A stretch of DNA of 8,333 bases. Origin: an uncultured Alphaproteobacteria bacterium. GTDB lineage: Bacteria; Pseudomonadota; Alphaproteobacteria; Puniceispirillales; UBA1172. The translations under genes and the position numbers were made by a program. Where the stretch lies: assembly GCA_913056245.1 (NCBI GenBank), contig CAJXME010000040.1, positions 1 to 8,333 of the forward strand, in the 5' to 3' direction. Shown here one piece after another: positions 1 through 6,686 of the stretch (positions within the stretch are counted from its first letter, which is position 1; every line of letters begins with the position of its first letter). The notes below the pieces were generated by a model that worked only from the letters and a program-made list of their open reading frames with translations, was not told the origin of the DNA and made no database searches.

Positions 1-1372
1 GTTTCTGACCGGCGAATCCGAACCGGTTTCAGTGGTTAAGGGGGCAGACGTATTTGCCGGCGAAACCTGTTTGAACGGCTATCTTGAGCTCAAAGTGACC
101 AAGGCGGCTGAAGAGAGCCTGCTAAGCCGGTTTATCGATCTGGTGGATATCGCTGAACGTGGCCGTGATCGCTACAATGCTTTGGCCGATCGCGCCGCGG
201 CGATTTACGCGCCGCTTGTTCATATTCTTGCCTTTGTTGCCTTTGCCTTTTGGCTTTGGATGGTGGGGGATGTTCATTTGGCCATAACGATTGCCATTTC
301 GGTGTTGATCATCACGTGTCCTTGCGCGCTTGGGCTGGCTGTGCCCGCGGTGATGACAGCGTCAAGCGGCCGTCTCTTTGCCCATGGTGTCTTGCTTAAA
401 AATGCCACCGCGCTTGAGCGTATTGCCGCGATTGATACGGTGGTGTTTGACAAGACCGGCACACTGACCACGGGTCAATTTCAAGGCGATGATTTCAAGG
501 ATTGGGATCAGCATGATCTCGCGGTGCTTCGTCAATTGGCCATGGCTTCGCATCATCCCCTTGCTAAGTCGATTGCCGAAACCCTGTCGCCCATGACTTT
601 GCCGCCCGTCGAGGTCACCGCCATCGAAGAAACCCCAGGGTCAGGCATCAGTGGGCGCTATGCTGGCGCGGTGGTAAAATTGGGCAAGCCGTCATGGTTG
701 TCTCCGCAAGAAAACGATCAAACCGATCAGCGGCGATTAGGGTTTCGTCTTGGCCGAAACGCCGTGCGCTGGATGGCGTTTCAGGAAAAAGTAAAACCGG
801 AAACAGAAGCCATGCTGCGGCAATTGGATGAATTGGGGATCAAGCGTGTTTTATTAACAGGGGATCACGAAACCGCCGCCGCAGAGATGGCCAAACGCCT
901 TAACTTTAACGCGCATCATGGCGGCATGACGCCTGCTGAAAAACTCGATATCGTCAATCGTTTGAAATCTGATGGCGCGTCGGTCTTGATGGTGGGGGAT
1001 GGGTTGAATGACACCGGCGCCATGGCGGCGGCGGATGCTTCCGTGGCGCCGGCGTCAGCTCTTGATGCGGCGCGCGCGACGGCGGATGTAGTGCTATTGG
1101 GCGGGCATTTGAAAGCCTTGCCGCTGCTGGTCACCATGGCGCGGGTATCCAAGCGGCGGATTATTCAGAATTTCGCGGCGGCAGCTTTGTATAATGTGAT
1201 TGCGGTGCCTTTGGCGCTCGTGGGATTGGCGACGCCCTTGCTGGCCGCCATCGCGATGTCAGCCTCGTCGATCACCGTCGTCTTGAACGCGGTTCGTCCC
1301 AGCGGCCTTGCGCGATTTATTCCAAATGATCAGCGCCCAAACGATCAACGAATTGAGGAGGCCAAATCATGA
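1..1372 (+). CDS. ccoI: Copper-translocating P1B-type ATPase CcoI/FixI (5' end outside window)
   Basis: This is the C-terminal part of a P1B-type ATPase. The frame is open from base 2 with no start, so the metal-binding domain and first membrane segments lie upstream. Visible in order: the actuator TGES motif (bases 8-19), two hydrophobic segments (about 212-343) with the CPC metal site at 317-325, the DKTGT phosphorylation motif with its Asp at 449-451, the HP motif of the nucleotide domain near 551-559, the hinge GDGLND at 995-1012, and two C-terminal membrane segments (about 1160-1295) with YN at 1190-1195 and MxxSS at 1256-1270. CPC, YN and MxxSS together are the Cu(I) signature. In this family the inner-membrane protein supplies copper for cbb3 oxidase assembly. 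CcoI rather than a CopA detoxification pump is inferred from the ccoS gene that follows by a 4-bp overlap. The soluble tail holds a tandem PNDQR repeat. Confidence 0.93.
   Translation, partial: FLTGESEPVSVVKGADVFAGETCLNGYLELKVTKAAEESLLSRFIDLVDIAERGRDRYNALADRAAAIYAPLVHILAFVAFAFWLWMVGDVHLAITIAISVLIITCPCALGLAVPAVMTASSGRLFAHGVLLKNATALERIAAIDTVVFDKTGTLTTGQFQGDDFKDWDQHDLAVLRQLAMASHHPLAKSIAETLSPMTLPPVEVTAIEETPGSGISGRYAGAVVKLGKPSWLSPQENDQTDQRRLGFRLGRNAVRWMAFQEKVKPETEAMLRQLDELGIKRVLLTGDHETAAAEMAKRLNFNAHHGGMTPAEKLDIVNRLKSDGASVLMVGDGLNDTGAMAAADASVAPASALDAARATADVVLLGGHLKALPLLVTMARVSKRRIIQNFAAAALYNVIAVPLALVGLATPLLAAIAMSASSITVVLNAVRPSGLARFIPNDQRPNDQRIEEAKS
1355..1361 (+). promoter_or_regulatory. Strong Shine-Dalgarno site of ccoS
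   Basis: GAGGAGG lies inside the end of ccoI, 7 bases before the ATG at 1369. It is a near-perfect match to the 16S anti-Shine-Dalgarno sequence. It decides the start of the very small ccoS gene and suggests that ccoS can be initiated independently as well as by coupling through the ATGA overlap. Confidence 0.8.
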
Positions 1373-1530
1373 CGGTTTTGTTGGTCTTGATCCCGGTATC
1401 GCTGATCCTTGGACTTGGGGGATTGGCGGCTTTTTTCTGGTCCGTGTCCAGCCATCAATACGATGACCCCGAAGGCGAGGCCAATCGCATCCTTGATTCG
1501 CAATTTGACGACACCCCGTCATCTCGGTGA
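1369..1530 (+). CDS. ccoS: cbb3-type cytochrome oxidase assembly protein CcoS
   Basis: A 53-residue protein with one N-terminal membrane helix (about residues 3-24, ending AAFFW) and a short acidic tail. The family hallmark is the aromatic helix end followed by a segment of the type SxQYDDPEGEANRIL; here SSHQYDDPEGEANRILDS is seen at residues 27-44. CcoS is an inner-membrane protein needed for maturation of cbb3-type oxidase, for haem/copper incorporation into the catalytic subunit. The start is fixed by ATG at 1369 overlapping the ccoI stop (ATGA) and by the GAGGAGG site 7 bases upstream. The last 12 bases overlap the end of the convergent ProC-like gene, so there is no room for a separate intergenic terminator. 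Confidence 0.92.
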   Translation: MTVLLVLIPVSLILGLGGLAAFFWSVSSHQYDDPEGEANRILDSQFDDTPSSR

Positions 1531-2250
1531 TTTCAGCGCGTCGAGTCCAGCTGCCAAAATCTCCGGCACGCCTTCTTGATCCATATGTTGCCGCAGCCGC
1601 TGGTTATAACCGCCCGGCGTGTTGAGCGCGGCCAATAACTCTGGCGTTGGTGTTTGGCTTAAATTCGACGCCACCAGCATCCGCAAAAACGGCTCGCCCC
1701 GGTCTTGATCAACGCCATTTTCTTCCAGCCAAATGGCCGCGTCTTGCACCAATTTTGCCGCGGGCGATAAGACGGCTTGCGCGCAAAGGAGCGCGTCCAT
1801 TTCGCGCTGATCGTTTAGCACCGTCAGGGTGTTGCTCGCGCCAAATAGTGATGCCACCACCGCTTCGTCGCCAATCATGGGGATCACCGATCCGCCATAA
1901 GCGATATTCGGAAACGGCAACATCAAGGCGCGCGCCTTAGCGGGGGCAACCAGATCAGCAATGCGATCAAGGCTTAAGGCAGCGATAAAAGAAATGATGG
2001 TCTGCTGAGGCTTAAAGGGCAGGCTCGGCAATATTGCGGCGGCGACATCCGGCATTAAGCCCAAGAAGATCACGTCGCTTTCATCCACCAGTTTTTCATT
2101 GCTAGCGACCATGACATTGTCATACCGCGCCGCCAAATCACGAGCCTTATCGGCGCTCCGCTCAGAGACATAAATCTGATGCCCATCATGGGCGATGCCA
2201 TGAACCACCGCGCTGGCGATCGTGCCGGTGCCTAAAAAACCAATCTTCAT
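1519..2250 (-). CDS. ProC-family (pyrroline-5-carboxylate reductase-like) NAD(P)-dependent oxidoreductase
   Basis: A 243-residue soluble protein. It begins with a Rossmann dinucleotide-binding strand and loop (GFLGTGTIASA, residues 4-14), as in pyrroline-5-carboxylate reductase, which performs the last step of proline synthesis. Residues around 111-121 (LPFPNIAYGGS) stand where ProC enzymes have MPNTP. Near the C-terminus TPGGYN (211-216) replaces the usual SPGGTT substrate loop. It is shorter than typical ProC (about 270 residues), and the C-terminal signature deviates at several positions, so a substrate other than P5C is possible. The start ATG at 2250 is supported by a G-rich site (AGGGGGGAAG) just upstream. 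It lies 72 bp behind ugd on the same strand; a weak TATACT at 2277-2282 lacks a matching -35, so readthrough from gmhA-ugd is plausible. Fold confident; exact reaction uncertain. Confidence 0.75.
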   Translation of the reverse strand: MKIGFLGTGTIASAVVHGIAHDGHQIYVSERSADKARDLAARYDNVMVASNEKLVDESDVIFLGLMPDVAAAILPSLPFKPQQTIISFIAALSLDRIADLVAPAKARALMLPFPNIAYGGSVIPMIGDEAVVASLFGASNTLTVLNDQREMDALLCAQAVLSPAAKLVQDAAIWLEENGVDQDRGEPFLRMLVASNLSQTPTPELLAALNTPGGYNQRLRQHMDQEGVPEILAAGLDALKSPR

Positions 2251-2322
2251 CGCTTCCCCCCTGTTTTGAGACGGTCAGTATAAACCAGAGCAGCCGCCAC
2301 ACACCATCAGCAATTGATGATT

Positions 2323-3648
2323 TTACCGATGCGCCGCCAAGCCAGCGCGGCCGATATTGATATAATCAAAACCTGCCTTGATCATCGCTTTGCCATCAAA
2401 AATATTGCGCAGGTCAACAATGGCTTTGCCGCGCATCATCTGCTTCATCGCGGCGGGGGTAAGGGCTCGGAACTCATTCCACTCGGTGATCACCACCGCG
2501 ACATCAGCATCGGCCAAACACGAGGCCGCGTTCTTGGTGAAGGTGATGCTATCAGGAAGAAGCGGTTTCGCCTGATCCATCGCGGCGGGGTCATAAGCCT
2601 TAATCTGAGCGCCCGACGCAACCAGCCGCGGCAAAATATCGAGCGCGGGGCTGTCGCGCATATCATCGGTTTCAGGCTTAAAGGCAAGACCCAAAATCGC
2701 AATCGTCTTGCCATCAACATCCCCGCCAGCCGCTGTGATCACGCGATCCGTCATGCTGGCTTTGCGCTCAGCATTATACCGAACGACATCATTAACGATC
2801 GTGACGTCACGGCCGAAATCTTCCGCCGTCTTGACCAATGCAAGGGTGTCTTTAGGGAAACACGAGCCGCCATATCCCGGGCCTGGGTGCAAAAACTTGG
2901 CGCCAATCCGTTGATCAAGCCCCATGCCCTTGGCGACATCATGGACATCCGCCCCCACGGCTTCGCAGAGGTCCGCCATCTGATTGATATAAGAAATCTT
3001 CACCGCCAAAAAGGCATTGGCTGCGTATTTGATCAATTCTGACGTCTCAAGCGTGGTGAACAAGATCGGCGTTTCGCGGATATTGAGCGGCCGATAAAGC
3101 GCCGCCATAACATCACGAGCGGCATCGCTTTCCACCCCAACCACCACGCGGTCTGGCCGCATGAAATCATTGATCGCTGAGCCTTCGCGTAAAAATTCAG
3201 GGTTCGAGGCGACGTCAAAATCCGCATCTGGATTGGTCTTTTTGATGATCGCCGCCACATTGCGGCCGGTGCCGACGGGCACTGTCGATTTGGTGACGAT
3301 CACCGTATAGCCCGAAAGATGCGCCGCGATTTCTTCGGACGCCGCGTAGACATAAGACAGGTCCGCATGGCCATCGCCGCGGCGCGTTGGCGTGCCGACC
3401 GCGATGAACACCGCGTCAGCGTCAGCGACGGAATCCGCTAATTCGGTTTGAAACTTAAGCCGCCCCGCCGCCATGTTCCGCGCCACCAGATCATCAAGCC
3501 CCGGCTCATAAATCGGGATCGCGCCAGCATTGAGGCTGTCGATTTTCGCTTCGTCTTTATCGACACAAGTGACGTTAAAGCCAAATTCCGAAAAACACGC
3601 GCCGGACACAAGCCCCACATAACCCGAACCGATAACCGTCAGATTCAT
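2323..3648 (-). CDS. ugd: UDP-glucose 6-dehydrogenase
   Basis: A 441-residue cytosolic enzyme that oxidises UDP-glucose twice with NAD+ to UDP-glucuronate, a precursor for capsule, exopolysaccharide and lipid A/LPS sugars. It has the full three-domain family layout. The N-terminal Rossmann domain starts IGSGYVGLVSGACFSE (6-21) with Asp30 for the NAD ribose. The middle part has VGTPT (84-88), STVPVGT (121-127), SNPEFLREGSA (148-158) and ELIKYAANAFLAVKISYIN (204-222), which includes the conserved Lys207. The catalytic loop GPGYGGSCFPKD (256-267) places the nucleophile at Cys263. The C-terminal UDP-binding Rossmann domain carries LGLAFKPETDDMRDSP (319-334). Length is normal for the family. ATG at 3648 is preceded by AGGGG about 7 bases upstream. 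Only 28 bp separate it from gmhA upstream, so the two are probably co-transcribed. The substrate comes from galU on the opposite arm. Confidence 0.96.
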   Translation of the reverse strand: MNLTVIGSGYVGLVSGACFSEFGFNVTCVDKDEAKIDSLNAGAIPIYEPGLDDLVARNMAAGRLKFQTELADSVADADAVFIAVGTPTRRGDGHADLSYVYAASEEIAAHLSGYTVIVTKSTVPVGTGRNVAAIIKKTNPDADFDVASNPEFLREGSAINDFMRPDRVVVGVESDAARDVMAALYRPLNIRETPILFTTLETSELIKYAANAFLAVKISYINQMADLCEAVGADVHDVAKGMGLDQRIGAKFLHPGPGYGGSCFPKDTLALVKTAEDFGRDVTIVNDVVRYNAERKASMTDRVITAAGGDVDGKTIAILGLAFKPETDDMRDSPALDILPRLVASGAQIKAYDPAAMDQAKPLLPDSITFTKNAASCLADADVAVVITEWNEFRALTPAAMKQMMRGKAIVDLRNIFDGKAMIKAGFDYINIGRAGLAAHR

Positions 3649-3676
3649 TTCTTGCCCCTATGCGTTAGTAACATTC

Positions 3677-4261
3677 TTAATACCCTAGTTGTTTTTCTAT
3701 GCCCGCGGTGATGGCATGGCCAAGGGCGATATGCGCTTCTTGGATATGGCCGGTTTGCGATGATGGCACGGCAATCAGGATATCAGCGTGATCCTTCAAA
3801 ACGCCGCCGCTTTCCCCGGTCATGGCGATGGTGCGGATGCCTTTGGCCTTTGCCGCTTTGACGGCGGCCACAACATTGGCGGAATTGCCGCTGGTGGATA
3901 GGCCAATCAGCACATCACCATCACGGCCAAGGGTTTCCACTTGCCGGGCAAACACCTCTTCATAGCCAAAATCATTAGTGAAAGCAGTCAGAAACGACGT
4001 GTCCGTGGTCAAGGCCAGCGCGCGCAAGCCCGGGCGCGGGCGACGATGATCAAGAGTGGCGACAAATTCCGCCGCAATATGTTGGGCGTCACCCGCGGAG
4101 CCGCCATTGCCGCATAAAAACAATGTGCCGCCTTGCTTGAGGCTTTCGGCGATGACCTGCACCGCGTCTTCCGCCGCCGCCGAACACGTTTCCGCCGCCG
4201 CCAATTTGACGTCTGCCGATTGACGCAAATGATCTTGGATGTCGTTTTTAATCATGGTCAT
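3677..4261 (-). CDS. gmhA: Phosphoheptose isomerase GmhA (SIS-domain sedoheptulose-7-phosphate isomerase)
   Basis: A cytosolic enzyme converting sedoheptulose-7-phosphate to D-glycero-manno-heptose-7-phosphate, the first step of ADP-heptose synthesis for the LPS inner core. Numbered from ATG 4261 (194 residues), it shows CGNGGSAGDAQHIAAEF (50-66) with the catalytic Glu at 65, FTNDFGYE (94-101), the phosphate-binding loop STSGNSAN (122-129) and the helix HIQEAHIALGH (172-182) with the second catalytic His at 182. E. coli GmhA has 192 residues with Glu65 and His180, which fits this start. The frame extends to a TTG at 4291, and an in-frame ATG lies at 4255; none of the three has a clear Shine-Dalgarno site. 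A possible extended -10 at 4296-4304 would place the transcript start near 4289 and so also favours an ATG. No other heptose-pathway gene (hldE, gmhB, hldD) lies in the window. Confidence 0.92.
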   Translation of the reverse strand: MTMIKNDIQDHLRQSADVKLAAAETCSAAAEDAVQVIAESLKQGGTLFLCGNGGSAGDAQHIAAEFVATLDHRRPRPGLRALALTTDTSFLTAFTNDFGYEEVFARQVETLGRDGDVLIGLSTSGNSANVVAAVKAAKAKGIRTIAMTGESGGVLKDHADILIAVPSSQTGHIQEAHIALGHAITAGIEKQLGY

Positions 4262-4295
4262 AGAACTATCAATCAAGGCGCGGTATTGCAATGGC

Positions 4296-4304
4296 GTTAT
4301 ATCA
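4296..4304 (-). promoter_or_regulatory. Possible extended -10 element for gmhA-ugd
   Basis: On the minus strand this reads TGATATAAC, an extended -10 form (TG, one base, TATAAC). It would start transcription near 4289, about 28 bases before ATG 4261. No -35 at proper spacing is visible (TTGACT at 4314-4319 is too close). A perfect minus-strand TATAAT at 4337-4342 is an alternative, also without a convincing -35. Confidence 0.25.
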
Positions 4305-4308
4305 CGTT

Positions 4309-4337
4309 TAGACAGTCAAAAAACATTAATATATATA
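4309..4337 (+). promoter_or_regulatory. Possible sigma70-type promoter for galU
   Basis: TAGACA at 4309-4314 and TATATA at 4332-4337 are 17 bases apart, giving a predicted start near 4344 and a leader of about 40 bases before galU. Other -10 choices exist in the same AT run (TATTAT at 4336, TATAGT at 4339), so the exact element is uncertain. The region lies between divergent genes, where a promoter is expected. Confidence 0.35.
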
Positions 4338-4340
4338 TTA
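4327..4340. repeat. 14-bp perfect AT palindrome in the divergent promoter region
   Basis: TAATATATATATTA reads the same on both strands. It sits in an AT-rich stretch of 92 bases (4292-4383) that contrasts with the GC-richer genes on both sides. It overlaps the candidate -10 elements of both directions. It may simply be an easily melted promoter core, or it could be an operator for a dimeric regulator; the sequence alone does not decide. Confidence 0.7.
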
Positions 4341-4371
4341 TAGTATTGAGCGATCAGACTTTAGTGACGAT

Positions 4372-4375
4372 AGGA
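4372..4375 (+). promoter_or_regulatory. Shine-Dalgarno site of galU
   Basis: AGGA is followed by 8 bases and then ATG at 4384. This supports that ATG as the start of galU, in agreement with the N-terminus aligning with the family. Confidence 0.6.
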
Positions 4376-4383
4376 CGTGTTTT

Positions 4384-5265
4384 ATGCCGCAGGCCATCAA
4401 AAAAGCCATTTTTCCCGTAGGCGGGTTGGGGACGCGATTTTTACCCGCGACCAAATCCATGCCCAAAGAAATGCTCCCCATTGTGGATAAACCGCTCATC
4501 CAATACGCGGTGGAAGAAGCCGCGGAGGCGGGGGTTGAAGAATTTATCTTTGTCACTGGCCGCGGCAAATCCGCCATTGAAGATCATTTTGATCATTCCA
4601 CGGAATTAGAAGACACGCTCGCCGCCCGCGGCAAAGACAGCGCGCTCGACGTCGTGCGAGCGATGATGCGCGAGCCAGGTTCAGTGGCGTATATTCGGCA
4701 ACAAGAACCCGCCGGTCTTGGCCATGCGGTTTGGTGCGCGCGGCATTTGATCGGCGATCAACCTGTCGCGGTGCTGCTGGCCGATGATTTGATTTTACCT
4801 CAAAAAGGCAAGCCCGGGTGTCTGGCGGAAATGGTCACGGCTTGGCAAGAGACCGGCGGCAATATGGTGGCGGCGATGGAAGTTGCGCCTGATCAGACCT
4901 CGTCTTATGGCATCATCACCCCGGGCAAGACCAAAGGCATTTTAACCGAAGTCAATGAATTGGTGGAAAAACCGCAACCGAAAGACGCGCCGTCCAATTT
5001 GGCGGTGGTGGGGCGCTATATTATTGAACCCGGCGTCTTTACAGAACTCGCCCAGCAAAATCGCGGCGCGGGCGGCGAAATTCAACTCACCGATTCGCTC
5101 GCCAAGCGCATTGGCCAAGCGCCCTTTCATGGCGCGCTCTTCTCCGGTGAGCGGTTTGATTGCGGCTCGAAATTAGGGTTTTTGCAAGCCAATATTCAAT
5201 TCGCCTTGTCGCGTGATGACTTGGCGTCTGATTTTTCCACTTGGTTGAAGGCGCAAACGTTTTGA
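4384..5265 (+). CDS. galU: UTP--glucose-1-phosphate uridylyltransferase
   Basis: A 293-residue cytosolic nucleotidyltransferase that makes UDP-glucose from UTP and glucose-1-phosphate. The N-terminal nucleotide-binding signature is complete: FPVGGLGTRFLPATKSMPKE (10-29), then MLPIVDKPLIQYAVEEA (30-46). Further family motifs are GLGHAVWCAR (111-120), the metal-binding region VLLADDLI (130-137), NELVEKP (191-197), GRYII (210-214) and GEIQLTDSL (231-239). Length matches bacterial GalU (about 290-300). AGGA 8 bases upstream supports the ATG. It is divergent from gmhA-ugd and overlaps the next gene by TTGA, so galU and the mutase form an operon. Its substrate is made by the mutase downstream and its product is used by Ugd across the promoter region. 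RmlA and CugP-type paralogues are less likely because the GalU-specific GGLGTR...PKEMLP block is present. Confidence 0.96.
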   Translation: MPQAIKKAIFPVGGLGTRFLPATKSMPKEMLPIVDKPLIQYAVEEAAEAGVEEFIFVTGRGKSAIEDHFDHSTELEDTLAARGKDSALDVVRAMMREPGSVAYIRQQEPAGLGHAVWCARHLIGDQPVAVLLADDLILPQKGKPGCLAEMVTAWQETGGNMVAAMEVAPDQTSSYGIITPGKTKGILTEVNELVEKPQPKDAPSNLAVVGRYIIEPGVFTELAQQNRGAGGEIQLTDSLAKRIGQAPFHGALFSGERFDCGSKLGFLQANIQFALSRDDLASDFSTWLKAQTF

Positions 5266-6674
5266 TCACCCATCAGTTTCACCCCACCATTCTTCGCGCC
5301 TATGATATTCGTGGCATTGTCGGCGAGACCCTGCATGATCAAGACGCTTATATGATCGGCCTTGGCTTTGCCGATCGCCTGCGCGCCGCTCAAGGTCGTC
5401 ATGTGGTGATTGGCCGAGATGGCCGCTTAAGCTCCCCCCATCTCGCCGCCGCTTTGGCCGAAGGGCTGGTCGATGGCGGTATGAAGGTGACGGATATCGG
5501 CGTGGGGCCTACCCCAAAACTCTATTTTGCCGATCAGCATTTCAACGCCGATGGCGCCATTCAAGTCACGGGATCGCATAACCCCCCCAACCATAACGGC
5601 TTTAAGATGGTGATGGGGCATAAACCGTTTTTCAGCGATGACATCACGCAATTGGGCGTTCAAGTGGCGGCAGGCGTTGATCAACAGCCCGGCGGTCAAT
5701 GCCAAGAGCATGATCTGCAAGCCGATTACATCGCCACTATGCTCGATGCTATTGGGCTCAATGCCATTGGCTTGTTGGATGGGTTGGATGACAAGACCTT
5801 CATTTGGGATTGCGGCAATGGCGCCGCCGGGCCTTCGGCGATGGATTTGACTAAGGCGATCAGCGGCCAGCATCATGTGCTTTTTGCGGAAATTGACGGC
5901 AATTTCCCCAATCACCACCCTGATCCGGTCAATCCCGAAACCCTTGATCTGCTCCGTGAAGCGGTGGCCAAGCATAACGCGGAGATGGGCATTGGTTTTG
6001 ATGGCGATGGCGACCGCATCGGGCTGATTGACGCCAAGGGGCGGCAAGTGCCGGGGGATTTGCTGACAGCCTATTTATCGCGCCATAGTTTGCGCAAAAC
6101 CCCGGGCGCGCAAGTGATCTTTGACGTTAAATCGTCGCTCGCAGCTTTGGACGCGGTGACTGGATTGGGCGGCGCGCCCTTACTCTGGAAAACCGGCCAT
6201 AGCCAAATGAAAACCAAGATGAAAGAAACCGGCGCGCCGATCGGCGGCGAAATGAGCGGGCATTTGTTCCTCGCTGATGGGTATTACGGCTATGATGATG
6301 CTTTGTTCGCGGCTTTGGCGGTGTTGCGCGAAATGGTGGTGAGCGGTGAGAGCATCACGGCTTTTGTCGATTCCTTGCCCGAAACCTTCGCCACGCCAGA
6401 ATTGCGAATCCCTTGCGATGATACGATTAAATTTGATGTCATGGCGCGGGTGATCGCCGATGTCAGCGCCCATCCCGATGCGGATCAGCAAGATGCCGCG
6501 GATATGGATGGCATCCGCGTCACGGGGGATCAAGGCTGGTGGTTGATCCGCGCGTCCAACACCGGCGCTGAATTGGTGGCGCGTGCCGAAGGCCGTGATG
6601 AAGCGGCTTGTGCCATGCTCAAAGAACGCATTCGCAGCCGCTTAAAAACAGCAGGCCTTAATTGGGAAGGCTGA
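5262..6674 (+). CDS. Phosphomannomutase/phosphoglucomutase (AlgC/ManB/PgmG type)
   Basis: A 470-residue alpha-D-phosphohexomutase interconverting hexose 6- and 1-phosphates (glucose, mannose), feeding GalU and GDP-mannose synthesis. All four active-site loops are visible: TGSHNPPNHNGFKM with the phosphoserine at Ser105; DGDGDR with metal ligands Asp247, Asp249 and Asp251; the sugar loop GGEMSGH with Glu330, Ser332 and His334; and the phosphate loop RASNTGAELVARAEG starting at Arg430. GEMSGH is the PMM/PGM form, not the GEESGH of dedicated glucose mutases or the form in glucosamine mutases. Length and spacing follow Pseudomonas AlgC (463 residues). The start chosen is TTG at 5262, overlapping the galU stop as TTGA, with GAAGG about 10 bases upstream; it gives an N-terminus that soon reaches the conserved LRAYDIRGIVGET. 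A TTG at 5241 would add seven unconserved residues inside galU. The phosphate loop lacks the usual proline after SNT. Confidence 0.93.
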   Translation: MITHQFHPTILRAYDIRGIVGETLHDQDAYMIGLGFADRLRAAQGRHVVIGRDGRLSSPHLAAALAEGLVDGGMKVTDIGVGPTPKLYFADQHFNADGAIQVTGSHNPPNHNGFKMVMGHKPFFSDDITQLGVQVAAGVDQQPGGQCQEHDLQADYIATMLDAIGLNAIGLLDGLDDKTFIWDCGNGAAGPSAMDLTKAISGQHHVLFAEIDGNFPNHHPDPVNPETLDLLREAVAKHNAEMGIGFDGDGDRIGLIDAKGRQVPGDLLTAYLSRHSLRKTPGAQVIFDVKSSLAALDAVTGLGGAPLLWKTGHSQMKTKMKETGAPIGGEMSGHLFLADGYYGYDDALFAALAVLREMVVSGESITAFVDSLPETFATPELRIPCDDTIKFDVMARVIADVSAHPDADQQDAADMDGIRVTGDQGWWLIRASNTGAELVARAEGRDEAACAMLKERIRSRLKTAGLNWEG

Positions 6675-6686
6675 TCGGCATTTTTC

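Noticed and set aside
2305..2324. Hairpin CATCA/TGATG followed by TTTT between ugd and the ProC-like gene
   Set aside because: The stem is only 5 bp, and the T run is on the plus strand, whereas the flanking genes are transcribed from the minus strand. It cannot be their intrinsic terminator.
2314..3042. 242-codon open frame on the plus strand
   Set aside because: It lies wholly antisense to ugd, whose motifs are complete. The translation is rich in Arg, His and Ile with no recognisable domain, as expected of a shadow frame.
5241..5261. Upstream TTG at 5241 as the mutase start
   Set aside because: It would add seven unconserved residues inside galU. TTG 5262 gives a compact overlap with the galU stop and a better placed Shine-Dalgarno-like GAAGG.
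5427..6047. 206-codon open frame on the minus strand
   Set aside because: Antisense to the well-supported phosphohexomutase; no family resemblance and no ribosome binding site of note.
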